Assembly: GCF_029910095.1 (NCBI RefSeq)
Contig: NZ_CP094526.1
Location: forward strand, 5,332,001-5,396,000
Direction: 5' to 3'
Source: Bradyrhizobium sp. ISRA464
GTDB lineage: Bacteria > Pseudomonadota > Alphaproteobacteria > Rhizobiales > Xanthobacteraceae
DNA length: 64,000 bases
Shown: positions 27,090 through 36,598 of the stretch, in pieces
How positions within the stretch are numbered: the stretch's first letter is position 1
Layout: every line of letters starts with the position of its first letter
Position numbers and translations under genes: made by a program
The notes under the pieces: model-generated
Seen by the model: the letters and a program-made list of their open reading frames with translations, nothing else
Databases searched by the model: none
What the model was told of the DNA's origin: nothing

Positions 27090-27887
27090 GTGGGAACCGA
27101 CGCGACCATACCAGCCTTCGTCATCAATCTTGATCGTGACATCGCGCGATGGCAGGACATCTCGAGCTCGCTGACGCGGCTCGGAGTTCCCTATGAACGG
27201 ATCTCCGCGATCGACGCCAAGAACCGGATGACGCTTATTCGCCGGGTGATCCGTCGCGAGTTCCAGTTTGCGCCAGCCAATCGCCCGATGAAGGCGGGAG
27301 AAATCGGCTGCTACCTCTCGCACATCGCCGCGCTGAAACGCATCGTGCGCAAGGGTCTGCCGATGGCGATCATCTTCGAGGATGATGCGGCTTTCGACGA
27401 ACGTTTTCAGCTATTCTACCGGCGCGACCTGCCGCGCTTTCTGATGAAGAGCGACATCGTGAAGTTCGAAGGCATTCACTATGCGCACACGTCCAAATCA
27501 GGTGTTTCGCTGATCAAGGGCGAAGCGGCACAGCTCGTCGTTCCCTTGAAGCCCGCGCTCGGATCTGCCGCCTATGCCGTCACCCGAAAGGGCGCAATAG
27601 AACTGATCAGAGCGCTTTCGGTTGCCGACCGGCCTTTGGACCACAAGCTGGTCTATTACGATCGGCACGGAATTGATTTTGCCGAGACTCTACCGTTTCT
27701 CGTCAGTCAGGCGGCCTACGAAAGCAGCATCGAGCTGCGCAATCTCGATGCGCCTCCACTGCAGCCCGTGAAACGGCTGCGTCGAGCGGTTGCCTCCGCC
27801 GGTCGTGGCGCGAAGCGGATCGCTTACGTCGCAAGACTGCTGGTCAAGCGGCGCCTGCTCGGCGCGAAATCTCCGTCCGCCGCCTGA
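27090..27887 (+). CDS. Family 25 glycosyltransferase (LPS type)
   Basis: About 265 residues with IPAFVINLDRDIARWQDI at the N-terminus, MKAGEIGCYLSHIAALKRIV near 70 and the metal motif AIIFEDDAAFD near 95. These are the three hallmarks of GT25, the family of LOS galactosyl- and glucosyltransferases. GSAAYAVTRKGAIELI follows, as in other members. The likely start is the GTG at 27090, close to the fold and preceded by GAGAG; a TTG 18 codons upstream is an alternative. It is the first gene of a plus-strand run with a GT4-like enzyme, Wzy and an acyltransferase. Confidence 0.82.
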   Translation: MGTDATIPAFVINLDRDIARWQDISSSLTRLGVPYERISAIDAKNRMTLIRRVIRREFQFAPANRPMKAGEIGCYLSHIAALKRIVRKGLPMAIIFEDDAAFDERFQLFYRRDLPRFLMKSDIVKFEGIHYAHTSKSGVSLIKGEAAQLVVPLKPALGSAAYAVTRKGAIELIRALSVADRPLDHKLVYYDRHGIDFAETLPFLVSQAAYESSIELRNLDAPPLQPVKRLRRAVASAGRGAKRIAYVARLLVKRRLLGAKSPSAA

Positions 27888-27960
27888 TCCCGATGAGCGC
27901 GTGCGTGCCTTCGGCGTCGGCATCGATATTCTTTGCTGAGCGTTCCTTTGAGATCGAGCG

Positions 27961-29151
27961 ATGAAGAAGATTCTCTGGATCATCGGCCGCATCCCCTCGC
28001 CGCTCTTCAGCGGCGATGCGCTCTATTCCGCAGGGATACTCACGGCACTGTCGAGAACCGGACAGACTGACGTGACGGTTGTCGGCGCGCGACGCGAGAA
28101 CGGGCCGGTCGAAGACCGCCTGCTCCGCTTGCCGCGCACGGTCTTTCCCGAGGCACCGTGGCCGCGACGGCTCGGGACGCTGAGCCTGCTGACATCATTG
28201 CCGAGAGACGCCTATAGCCTCGCACCGCCTTCGATCGGCGCTACTCTCGCCGAGCTCCTGAGCCAGCGCTGGGACTGGATCGTGTTCGATCACGCGCGCT
28301 CCGCCGCGTTGCTACCGATGGTATTGCAGCGCCGGAAGCAAGCCTCCATCGGCTATCTCGCACACAACGCCGAAGGGAAGATCAGGCCCGCGATCGCGAA
28401 GGACTTCACCAACCCGCTGCGCCGTTCAATCATGCGCTGGGATGCTGAGAAGTACCGGCGGCTGGAGCAACGCATTGTCGACGCCGCCGACAGCATTCTC
28501 TGCATAACCGACGCCGACGCGGCTTATTTCGCGCGGTCCGGCAAAACCACGTTGGTGGTGCCGCCGATCTATCTCGGAGCGGTCGCGCCGAGCGATCGCA
28601 TCGAGGCGACCCGACCGAAGTCCATCCTGCTGCTCGGCTCGTTCGAATGGGTCGCAAAGCAGCGCAATCTCGAACACATTGTCAGCACACTGCTGCCGGC
28701 CCTGAAGAGCCGAAACGTCACCCTGGATGTGGTCGGAAACGTTCCTGAGGACATCAAGGCACGTTACGCCCATGAACGGCCGAACCTGGTGTTCCATGGT
28801 CCGGTGGCCGATCTCTCGAGCGTGCTTGCGAGGTCGCGTGGCGGGCTTGTGGCGGAGACGCTCGGCGGAGGGTTCAAACTGAAGCTGTTGGACTACGCCT
28901 TCGCGCGACTTCCTATATTCGGACTTCGCGCGGCGGTCGACGGCACCACGTCCGAGGAGCAGTCGGCGATGTATCTCGCCGACACCATGGACGGTCTGGC
29001 ACAAACCATCATCGACGGGATCGACGACCTGGCTGCGCTCAACCGGAGCCAGGCCACACTGTTCGAACTGATGTCGAACCGCTTCGGGCTTGAGCAGGGA
29101 ACCAGGCGCATGCATGATATCCTGATTAAGAAGGCTGACGCGGCGGCATGA
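27961..29151 (+). CDS. GT-B glycosyltransferase (family 4-like)
   Basis: A protein of 396 residues starting MKKILWIIGRIPSPLFSGDA. The N-terminal domain has GYLAHNAEGKI, and the C-terminal domain has SILLLGSFEWVAKQRNLEHI and FHGPVADLSSVLARSRGGLV, followed by GGGFKLKLLDYAFARLPIFG. This is the layout of GT4 enzymes that handle a nucleotide-sugar donor in the C-terminal Rossmann domain. The usual EX7E motif is not obvious, so the family number is less certain than the GT-B fold. It lies between the GT25 gene and wzy, with gaps of 73 and 77 bases. Confidence 0.78.
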   Translation: MKKILWIIGRIPSPLFSGDALYSAGILTALSRTGQTDVTVVGARRENGPVEDRLLRLPRTVFPEAPWPRRLGTLSLLTSLPRDAYSLAPPSIGATLAELLSQRWDWIVFDHARSAALLPMVLQRRKQASIGYLAHNAEGKIRPAIAKDFTNPLRRSIMRWDAEKYRRLEQRIVDAADSILCITDADAAYFARSGKTTLVVPPIYLGAVAPSDRIEATRPKSILLLGSFEWVAKQRNLEHIVSTLLPALKSRNVTLDVVGNVPEDIKARYAHERPNLVFHGPVADLSSVLARSRGGLVAETLGGGFKLKLLDYAFARLPIFGLRAAVDGTTSEEQSAMYLADTMDGLAQTIIDGIDDLAALNRSQATLFELMSNRFGLEQGTRRMHDILIKKADAAA

Positions 29152-29228
29152 CTGGAACCGTAGATCGATCGATACAAATTGCCGAACTGTGCTAGCGTGA
29201 CCGCGATTCACCCGGGCAAAACGTCGCG

Positions 29229-30509
29229 ATGACTTTTGAGATTCAGGTTCCTATGGCGGCGCCGGCCGGAGCTGCGCATTCACAGCTGGCGGCGTCGGAC
29301 ACCGAACTCAGCAAGTCGGGACGATATGCCGTATGGGCATCGATCGTCTCCATTCTGTTCCTGTCGCAAATTGCCTACAACATCAACACGTTCCCGGCGT
29401 CGACCGACCTCATCTGCTATGCCGCCGTGACGGCATATCTGCTGATCAGCGGCTTCGCTTCGATCGGATTCCTGTCTCTGGCGCTGTTCGTCGTCGCGCT
29501 GGTGTTCGCCTGTTTCGGGACAGTGACCGCGACATCGTCGACGTCGTGGACCTCGCTGATGCTGCTCTTCGTTCTCTATGCGCCGTTCGCCATTCGGTTG
29601 AAGGGGGAGCCGGAGGGAGTCCACGAATACATCCTGTCCGCCTACGTCTCGGCAGCAACCTTCATCGCCGGCGTTGCGATCGTACAGATCGTGCTCGTCA
29701 ACGCCACCAAATCGTCGCTACTGACCAACATCTACTTCAATCTGCCCGAAGCCATTCGCGGTGCCGGACACTACACCTTCGTCCGCGAAGGCGGCGGCAT
29801 CATCAAGGCAAACGGCTTCTTCCTCCGCGAGTCGGCTGACCTTTCGCTCGTCGTTGCGCTAGCCCTCATCATCGAGGTCGGGTCGCGGGCGAGACTGCGC
29901 ACCATGGGCATTCTCGTGGCAGGATTGCTGTGTTCGCTATCCGGCACCGGCCTGCTCGCGATCACGGCCGGCTTCTTGCTGCCGAGATCCGTCTTTCGCA
30001 TCCCGCTGTTCATCGTCTATCTCGTCGGTCTGATCCTGGCGCTGTACCTGCTTTACAGTCTGGACGTTCCGGGTCTGGACCTGTGGTTCGACCGCCTCTC
30101 GGAGTTTCAAACACCGAATACCAGCGCCTATGCGCGCTTCGTCGCGCCGATGGAAATGATCGGACACAGCTTTGACAACGGCCTGCTCGCCACCTGGTTC
30201 GGCAATGGCGCGGGCAGCTATCTCAGGGACGTCCAACTCTACCACATGAACTATGAGGTCAACGATCCGACCTGGGCAAAGCTCACTTATGAGTATGGCC
30301 TGTTCGGCTTTGTCCTGATCTTTGCCATTCTCGTGCAACGATTGTACTCGAGCCGGCTGCGCATCGAGATCTGCAACTTTCTGCTGTTCAGCTGGATCAG
30401 TGTCGGCCTCGTGCTCAAGCCGAGCTTTGCGCTGATCGTCTGGTTGCTGACATTGGTCGGAAACCCGGCACGCCGACCGCCCCAACGCACAAGACCACCA
30501 GCGGGTTGA
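29229..30509 (+). CDS. Wzy-type EPS polymerase
   Basis: A 426-residue protein with about ten membrane helices and a large periplasmic loop at roughly residues 275-350. The fold and the region GIIKANGFFLRESADLSLVV with SLSGTGLLAITAGFLL resemble O-antigen polymerase/ExoQ proteins. RFVAPMEMIGHSF and GNGAGSYLRD are typical of the loop region. It should join undecaprenyl-linked repeat units in the periplasm after Wzx flipping, under chain-length control by ExoP. Wzy proteins are very divergent, so this rests on topology, loop motifs and context. Confidence 0.78.
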   Translation: MTFEIQVPMAAPAGAAHSQLAASDTELSKSGRYAVWASIVSILFLSQIAYNINTFPASTDLICYAAVTAYLLISGFASIGFLSLALFVVALVFACFGTVTATSSTSWTSLMLLFVLYAPFAIRLKGEPEGVHEYILSAYVSAATFIAGVAIVQIVLVNATKSSLLTNIYFNLPEAIRGAGHYTFVREGGGIIKANGFFLRESADLSLVVALALIIEVGSRARLRTMGILVAGLLCSLSGTGLLAITAGFLLPRSVFRIPLFIVYLVGLILALYLLYSLDVPGLDLWFDRLSEFQTPNTSAYARFVAPMEMIGHSFDNGLLATWFGNGAGSYLRDVQLYHMNYEVNDPTWAKLTYEYGLFGFVLIFAILVQRLYSSRLRIEICNFLLFSWISVGLVLKPSFALIVWLLTLVGNPARRPPQRTRPPAG

Positions 30510-30821
30510 CGCTCCACTAGCTTCATGTGGCGCCGGTTGCGCGCTCCTCACGACGTACTCCTCGCAAAGCGACACTAGTTGATCGTCGCGCCCCAAGCGG
30601 AACCGCGTCGCAAAAACACCGCATAGCGTCCACACGGACAACGAAGTCCGCCGGGAAGATGGAAGCTTCCGCGGATGAACCGGACGCCGAGAGAACCGGC
30701 GGCCGCGCTTTGCACCGCAGATGCCCGACATGCGAAGGACTGATGGCCGCGCATGCAACGTCGTTGCGCGGAACCGTCAAGGACGCCTCTCGGGCCGTGA
30801 CAGTCACTACGGGAGACAGCA
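30510..30821 (+). other. 312-base gap, no gene seen
   Basis: No reading frame with coding character in the operon direction was found between wzy and the acyltransferase gene. A ribosome site GGGAG lies just before the TTG start at 30822. The length suggests a separate promoter, but none was recognised. Confidence 0.4.
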
Positions 30822-31829
30822 TTGGCCAGGCTTCTCTCTATCCAATATTTGCGAGCATTTGCAGCTTTCGGGGTCGTCGCTTTTCACGCGCAAGGCTTCA
30901 CCTACGGCCGGACGCTCGTCATCGGCAGCGCCGGCGTGGACATATTCTTTGTGGTCAGCGGATTCGTCATGTGGACCGTGAGCGCATACCGCACGCAGAC
31001 GCCGGCGGAGTTCTTTGTAAGCCGCATCGTCCGAATCGTCCCGATGTATTGGTTCGTGACGCTTTCCTTCGTCGCCGCGGCACTTGTCTTTCCGGCGCTG
31101 TTTCCGCGGCTCGTCGTCAGCACCACGCACACGCTCGCATCTCTCTTCTTTGTTCCGATGCGATCTCCGAGCAACGGCGAGATCTGGCCGGTGGTGGTGC
31201 CAGGGTGGACCCTGAACTGCGAGATGTTCTTCTATGCCATTTTTGCCTTGGCACTCTTCCTCGACAACACCAGGCGGCTGCTCTTCCTGGCCGCGACGTT
31301 CTTCGTTATGATCCTGGTCGGTCGCCTCTACACCGGCGACAGTCCGCCGATCATTTTCTACACCAACCCGATCATGCTTGAGTTCCCGGCGGGGATTCTG
31401 CTGGGAAGAGCCTTCGAGCAGGATCGCCTGCCGCGGCTCCGCTGGGGTTATGTCGCGCTGGCGGCCGGTCTATTGCTGTTTGCCGCCTCAGCCTGGCTCG
31501 CGATCGACTCGCCGCGCGTGGCGGTGTGGGGCATTCCGGCGTTCCTCGTCGTTGCTGGAGCCGTCATCATCGAAAAGAACCGGAGCGTCCGCCTTGTTCC
31601 TGTCCTTGCCCTGCTCGGCGATGCCTCATACTCGATCTACCTGACGCATACCCTCACCATTTCCGCGATCGGAAAGTTCAAGGCATACTTGAATCCAGCG
31701 ACGTTCTTCGTTGCAAGCTTGGCGCTTTCGGCCTTGATCGGCGTCGCCGCATGGCGGCTGGTCGAGCGTCCCTTCGCCGAGTTTCTCAAGCCACGTCCCA
31801 GGGTTCAGCAACCGCATTTCGCGGAGTGA
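30822..31829 (+). CDS. Acyltransferase 3 family membrane protein (second copy)
   Basis: A protein of 335 residues with about ten hydrophobic helices, related to the gene at 23147-24280. It has LLSIQYLRAFAAFGVVAFHA with the catalytic histidine, GSAGVDIFFVVSGFVMW, RIVRIVPMYWFVTL, WPVVVPGWTLNCEMFFYAIF and LLGDASYSIYLTHTL. The start is a TTG at 30822 with GGGAG six bases before it; it places the first motif at the expected distance from the N-terminus. It probably O-acylates the polysaccharide or its lipid-linked precursor. It converges with the GT2 gene on the other strand, leaving 18 bases between stops. Confidence 0.87.
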   Translation: MARLLSIQYLRAFAAFGVVAFHAQGFTYGRTLVIGSAGVDIFFVVSGFVMWTVSAYRTQTPAEFFVSRIVRIVPMYWFVTLSFVAAALVFPALFPRLVVSTTHTLASLFFVPMRSPSNGEIWPVVVPGWTLNCEMFFYAIFALALFLDNTRRLLFLAATFFVMILVGRLYTGDSPPIIFYTNPIMLEFPAGILLGRAFEQDRLPRLRWGYVALAAGLLLFAASAWLAIDSPRVAVWGIPAFLVVAGAVIIEKNRSVRLVPVLALLGDASYSIYLTHTLTISAIGKFKAYLNPATFFVASLALSALIGVAAWRLVERPFAEFLKPRPRVQQPHFAE

Positions 31830-31847
31830 ATGATACCTTGTTTCGGA

Positions 31848-32921
31848 TCAGGCAGCCGCTGGCGCTTTCTTCACCACGCGGAGCAGACTGAGCGCTCGCC
31901 TCATCCATTGCGGCCGGGCCGTCGGCACATAGCGCCAGCTCACCACGGAGCGCCGCAAGCCGCGCGGGCCGAACAATGCAAGGATCATCCACAAGAACAG
32001 CGACGTCCGCTGCGCCTGTGAGAAGCCTTGCGGAAACGCCAATGCCTTGAAAGTGGCAGATGCAATCTGCATCGCGCTATCGCCCGGAATGGGATGAATG
32101 TCCGGCCGCAACGAGTACGACGCCGCGCGCAGGCACAGGAACAGCAAATTCCTGTTGAGCGCGCCAGCATCCACCGACATGCCGACGCTGCTTGCCACTT
32201 CCGTGAAGAATTTGTGACGTCGACGCGTGAGGTCGACCTCGCGCGTGAAGCGGCTGTCGTCCAGATGCAGATGCGCGCCGTGGTTTAGCCCGTGAACGCG
32301 ATAGTCCACCAGCGGCTTCGGGATCGTGATGACGTCGCCATATACGGGGGCCGCCGCGATCAAATAGCTATCGGGCGCGCGATCGATGAAATCAGATTCA
32401 AAACTGAAGATTCGCTCAACCACCGACCGCGGATAGGCGCTGCCCGATCCTGGAGGCGTCGGATAGACACCGGTCGTCGTAACCCAGGTGCGAATGTCCC
32501 GAGGCGTGGGATGTGAGTAGTATTGTGGCAGGATACTGCCCGTCGGGTGTCCCTTGGCATCGACGACCCGCATCTGAAACTGGAACTTGCTGGCCGCGTC
32601 GGACCAGGCTGCTGCAATTTCAGTCATAATGTCTGGATGAAGAGCATCATCGGAATCAAGAAATATCACGACGTCGCCAGTGCAGCGACGGAACCCGTTG
32701 ACGCAAGACGGCATCTGACCGGCATTCACCTGGCTGATGATGGTGATCTTGTCGGCATAGGCTTTGATCACCTCGAGCGAATTGTCCGTCGATCCATCAT
32801 CAACGACGATCACCTCGACATTCGGCCAGCGAATGTCGAGCGCGCTCTTGACCGCAGTGCCTACATAATCGGCGTAATTGTGATTGGGAATTACGACTGA
32901 CAGGACGAGTTCATTCGTCAC
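31848..32921 (-). CDS. Family 2 glycosyltransferase
   Basis: A protein of 357 residues with LSVVIPNHNYADYVGTAV at the N-terminus, VIVVDDGSTDNS near 40 and FLDSDDALHPD near 90. The middle has PPGSGSAYPRSVVERIF and VDYRVHGLNHG, a common acceptor-domain arrangement. The C-terminus carries a hydrophobic segment followed by a basic tail, likely membrane-associated. It is a single minus-strand gene between two plus-strand operons, divergent from the FkbH module with about 250 bases between starts, and that gap probably contains both promoters. Confidence 0.85.
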   Translation of the reverse strand: MTNELVLSVVIPNHNYADYVGTAVKSALDIRWPNVEVIVVDDGSTDNSLEVIKAYADKITIISQVNAGQMPSCVNGFRRCTGDVVIFLDSDDALHPDIMTEIAAAWSDAASKFQFQMRVVDAKGHPTGSILPQYYSHPTPRDIRTWVTTTGVYPTPPGSGSAYPRSVVERIFSFESDFIDRAPDSYLIAAAPVYGDVITIPKPLVDYRVHGLNHGAHLHLDDSRFTREVDLTRRRHKFFTEVASSVGMSVDAGALNRNLLFLCLRAASYSLRPDIHPIPGDSAMQIASATFKALAFPQGFSQAQRTSLFLWMILALFGPRGLRRSVVSWRYVPTARPQWMRRALSLLRVVKKAPAAA

Positions 32922-33174
32922 TTCGGGTTCCTCACGTGCAATCGAAGCCGAGTCCTTATTTGGTATTTGTGCGGCGTGACAACAGATTATCTCTGCACCC
33001 GCATGCGTTGCATTCTTGATAACGTCGAAACCGTGTCATCGCTTCCGCATATGTGGCCGCCTTTTCACTCGCCATGAAACTGTCGAATTATGGATAAAGA
33101 TTGTGGCTAACAACAGTGAGGGGAACGCAAGCGAGTCGGGCAATAAGCGTGTTGCCAAAATAAAGGGAACGGCC

Positions 33175-35097
33175 GTGTCCGCAGAGCTATATCGAGAACT
33201 CGCCTGGCTTCCAAAACCTCCGTCCGATTTCTCGATCCGCTGCAGGGAACTGGCAAGCGGTTCCGACAGCGCCCCCGGAAAGAAAATCAGAGCACTCGCG
33301 ACCTACGCACTCGATGAGCGGCAACTGTCGAGACTCGGACGGACGATTCGATCGTTGCAACTCGGCGGCGAGTCTCTCGCACCGCTCGTCCCCTTTCGCC
33401 TCGGCTTGATCGGAAACGGAACGCTCGACCTGATCGTTCCCGTTTTGGTTGCAACGGCGGCCCGCCATGGTTTTGCGCTCGAATGCGTCACCGGCGCCTA
33501 TGATCAATATCTGCAAGACGCGCTGCAGCCAGAGTCCCTTCTCAACAAGGCGCAGCCCGACGCAGTCCTTGTTGCGCTCGATCATCGGGGATTGTCGCTG
33601 CATCCCTGCCCGGGCAACGAGCAACTAGCCACCGAGACCGTTGACGCGGCAATCGGACTTCTCGATTCGATCCGTGCCGGCATATCGCGCAACAGCGGCG
33701 CGCTGTGCATCTTGCAAACGCTCGCCGCGCCGCCCGAAGGACTGTTCGGATCCTTCGACCGCTCTCTGGCCGGCACGGCCCGCAATCTGGTCGATCGCGT
33801 CAATCAGAAGATCTCGCACGCGGTGCTGCAGTCGACCGACATGCTGCTCGACGTCGCCGGGATCGCCGAGACCGTTGGCCTTGCCGACTGGCACTCTCCG
33901 GCCCAGTGGAATCTCGCAAAACTGCCGTTCGCGGATGCCCTGGTGCCGCTTTACGCCGAGCATGTCGTGCGCATCATCGGCGCGCTGCGCGGCAAGAGCC
34001 GCCGCGTGCTCGTGCTCGATCTCGACAACACCGTCTGGGGTGGCGTGATCGGCGACGACGGCATGGAAGGCATCCAGATCGCGCAGGGCGACGCCACCGG
34101 CGAGGCGCATCTTTCCGTCCAGCAGCTCGCGCTGACATTGCGGGCGCGCGGCATCGTGCTCGCGGTGAGCTCAAAGAACACCGACAGCGTCGCGCGGCGG
34201 CCGTTCAAGGAACACCCGGACATGCTGTTGAAGGAAGAGCACATCGCGGTGTTCCAGGCCAACTGGAACGACAAGGCGACCAACATCCGCGCCATCGCAA
34301 AGGAGCTTGCGCTCGGACTCGATTCCTTCGTCTTCCTCGATGACAATCCGGTCGAACGCGGCCTGATCCGGCAGGAGCTTCCAGAGGTGGCGGTGCCCGA
34401 GCTCGATGCCGACCCCGCGAGCTACGCCCGCACGCTGGCCGCGGCCGGCTACTTCGAGGCGATCAATTTCTCCGAGGAAGACCGCGCGCGCGCCGAAATG
34501 TATCAGGCCAATGCACGCCGGCTCAGCCTCCAGGGCCAGGCGACCGATCTCAAGTCCTACCTGCGGTCACTGGAAATGCGCATCGTGTTCGGCCCCTTCG
34601 ACCGGACAACGCGAGCCCGCGTCACCCAGCTGATCAACAAGAGCAACCAGTTCAACCTGACGACGCGCCGCTACACCGAATCCCAGGTCGAGCAGTTGGA
34701 GGCCGACGACGGCGTCATGACGCTGCACGCGCGGCTGATCGACAAGTTCGGCGACAACGGCATCATCTGCGTGATCATCTGTCGCGCCACCGGCCGCAAC
34801 ACCTGGACGATCGACAGCTGGCTGATGAGCTGCCGGGTGCTCGGACGATGCGTCGAGCAGGCCGTGCTGGCCGAGATCGTCTTGCGGGCGCGCGCCGCCG
34901 GCATCACGACCCTCGAGGGCGTCTATCTTCCGACCGACAGGAACGAGATGGTCCGCGACCACTACGGCAAGCTCGGCTTCGCGCGCCTTGACGATGGCGC
35001 TGACGGAAGCAGCCGCTGGGCACTCCGGACCGACGTTGAACTGGAAGCTTTGCCGATGACGGTTCAGCGCGACGAGAAGCAGTTTGAGCCGGCTTGA
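33175..35097 (+). CDS. FkbH-type HAD-IIIC enzyme (hydroxyacyl-carrier-protein loading)
   Basis: About 640 residues. After an N-terminal region typical of the family (ELAWLPKPPSDFSIRC), an SGNH-like part spans 60-250. The HAD phosphatase motif LDLDNTVWGGVIGDDG is near 280, with the nucleophilic aspartate in DLDNT, then SSKNT and FLDDNPVERGLI. The C-terminal GNAT-like part has IDSWLMSCRVLGR near 550, containing a cysteine that may carry the acyl group. FkbH enzymes in polyketide pathways dephosphorylate bisphosphoglycerate and load a glyceryl group onto an acyl carrier protein. A carrier protein gene lies 2.7 kb downstream in the same operon. The start is the GTG at 33175, preceded by AAGGGA; longer starts (33103, 33016) are possible. 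Confidence 0.88.
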   Translation: MSAELYRELAWLPKPPSDFSIRCRELASGSDSAPGKKIRALATYALDERQLSRLGRTIRSLQLGGESLAPLVPFRLGLIGNGTLDLIVPVLVATAARHGFALECVTGAYDQYLQDALQPESLLNKAQPDAVLVALDHRGLSLHPCPGNEQLATETVDAAIGLLDSIRAGISRNSGALCILQTLAAPPEGLFGSFDRSLAGTARNLVDRVNQKISHAVLQSTDMLLDVAGIAETVGLADWHSPAQWNLAKLPFADALVPLYAEHVVRIIGALRGKSRRVLVLDLDNTVWGGVIGDDGMEGIQIAQGDATGEAHLSVQQLALTLRARGIVLAVSSKNTDSVARRPFKEHPDMLLKEEHIAVFQANWNDKATNIRAIAKELALGLDSFVFLDDNPVERGLIRQELPEVAVPELDADPASYARTLAAAGYFEAINFSEEDRARAEMYQANARRLSLQGQATDLKSYLRSLEMRIVFGPFDRTTRARVTQLINKSNQFNLTTRRYTESQVEQLEADDGVMTLHARLIDKFGDNGIICVIICRATGRNTWTIDSWLMSCRVLGRCVEQAVLAEIVLRARAAGITTLEGVYLPTDRNEMVRDHYGKLGFARLDDGADGSSRWALRTDVELEALPMTVQRDEKQFEPA

Positions 35098-35156
35098 TCG
35101 GATCAGATCGCCGACAGACTTGAACGATAACTTCTGAGAGCCTCGAGCCCACGGAC

Positions 35157-36596
35157 ATGAGTCTGACATCGCCCCTGTTTTTTGCCTTTCTTGCCGCGGT
35201 CGTTGTGGCCTTTCACATCAGTGAATCGGTCGGCTATCGACGGTTCGTGCTTGGGGCCGCGAATGCGATCTTCATCGCAAGCTACTTGAGCGACGTCACG
35301 CAGGTGTTGCCGCTGCTCGCCTTCCTGGCACTCGGCTATGTCTGTGTATCCGCGCTTTACCTGCGCCAGTCGCCTCTGGTGCTGACGGCGGGCGTCGTCG
35401 CGATCCTTTGCTGCTACGTGTTCCTGAAGCGGTTCTCCTTCTTTGAAGGGTTGGGCCAACTTCCGTTCCCGTATCTGACGGTCGGGCTTTCGTACATCCT
35501 GTTCCGCATCCTGCACATCATGGTGGATGTGCGATCCGGAGATCTCACCGAGCGAATTGGTCCGCTGGCGTTCCTTCGCTTCACCTGCAACTTCCTGTGC
35601 TTCGTCTCCGGCCCGATCCAGCGCTATCAGGATTTCAACGCGATGGATGGGAAGGCCGCAGTCCGGCTCGACGCGTCGGTGGTTTATGCGGCGTTTTCCA
35701 GAATCGCGACCGGCTACGTGAAATTTGTCATCATTGCCGCGACCGCCGACTACGCCTTTACGTTTGTGAGTCCGCATCTGCTGCAGCCGGCCGGCCTTTC
35801 GTTCCTCAAGCTGTGCGCTGTCTATGCAACGGTCGCTTCGCTCTATACGGTCTATCTCTATTTCAATTTCTCCGGCTACATGGACATCGTGATCGGCATC
35901 GGAACCCTGCTCGGGCAAACGTTGCCGGAAAACTTCGACAGGCCGTTTTCGGCGCGCAGCTTCCTCGAGTTCTGGCAGCGCTGGCACATGACGCTGTCGC
36001 AATGGTTCAAGTTCTATCTCTTCAATCCCCTCCTGATGTTCCTGATGACCTGGCTGCCGTCACCGGCGCTGACGTCCTATCTGGGCGTTCTCGCGTTCTT
36101 CATCACGTTCGGCGTGATGGGCGTCTGGCACGGCACGACCGCGGTCTTCGTCATCTACGGCCTCCTGATGGGCGCCGGCGCTAGCATCAACAAGCTCTGG
36201 CAGGTGGCGTGCACCGAACGCCTCGGCAAGAAGCGCTATCGCGCGCTGACCGAATCCACCGCCTACATCTATGTCGCGCGTGGCCTCACGGTCGCCTATT
36301 TCGTGCTGGCACTGACCTGCCTCTGGGTCCCCGAGCTGCCTCAGTTCACCGCTCTGCTGGCGCGGCTCGGCTTCGCCGGTGTGGTCGCAACCTTCGTCGT
36401 GGTGGCGGCGGCGTTCGGGATCGCTGCGCTCATCCTGGATGTCGTCCAGGCTCGTCTTCGCATCCCCGTTACTCTGTCGGCGATCCGGAGCGGCGAGATC
36501 ACCAGAAATCTGCACTTGGCAGGCAAGATGATGGCGATCGTCGCCGTCGCGACCCTGCTGCACAAGGCTCCGGACTTCGTCTACAAGGCGTTCTGA
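35157..36596 (+). CDS. MBOAT-family membrane O-acyltransferase (DltB/AlgI-like)
   Basis: A protein of 479 residues with about eleven hydrophobic helices. Hallmarks of the membrane-bound O-acyltransferase family are FNFSGYMDIVIGIGTLLG, the motif EFWQRWHMTLSQW near 270 and the invariant histidine in GVMGVWHG near 323. Members such as DltB and AlgI take an activated acyl group from the cytoplasmic side and pass it to a periplasmic or extracellular polymer. Here a carrier protein, an FkbH loader and an SGNH partner are encoded around it, so the donor may be an acyl-ACP rather than acetyl-CoA. It starts 59 bases after the FkbH stop. Confidence 0.92.
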   Translation: MSLTSPLFFAFLAAVVVAFHISESVGYRRFVLGAANAIFIASYLSDVTQVLPLLAFLALGYVCVSALYLRQSPLVLTAGVVAILCCYVFLKRFSFFEGLGQLPFPYLTVGLSYILFRILHIMVDVRSGDLTERIGPLAFLRFTCNFLCFVSGPIQRYQDFNAMDGKAAVRLDASVVYAAFSRIATGYVKFVIIAATADYAFTFVSPHLLQPAGLSFLKLCAVYATVASLYTVYLYFNFSGYMDIVIGIGTLLGQTLPENFDRPFSARSFLEFWQRWHMTLSQWFKFYLFNPLLMFLMTWLPSPALTSYLGVLAFFITFGVMGVWHGTTAVFVIYGLLMGAGASINKLWQVACTERLGKKRYRALTESTAYIYVARGLTVAYFVLALTCLWVPELPQFTALLARLGFAGVVATFVVVAAAFGIAALILDVVQARLRIPVTLSAIRSGEITRNLHLAGKMMAIVAVATLLHKAPDFVYKAF

Positions 36597-36598
36597 AA

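Noticed and set aside
36209..36598. Upstream extension of the SGNH-like frame
   Set aside because: Overlaps the MBOAT gene in another frame and has no signal; the membrane anchor begins just after 36599.
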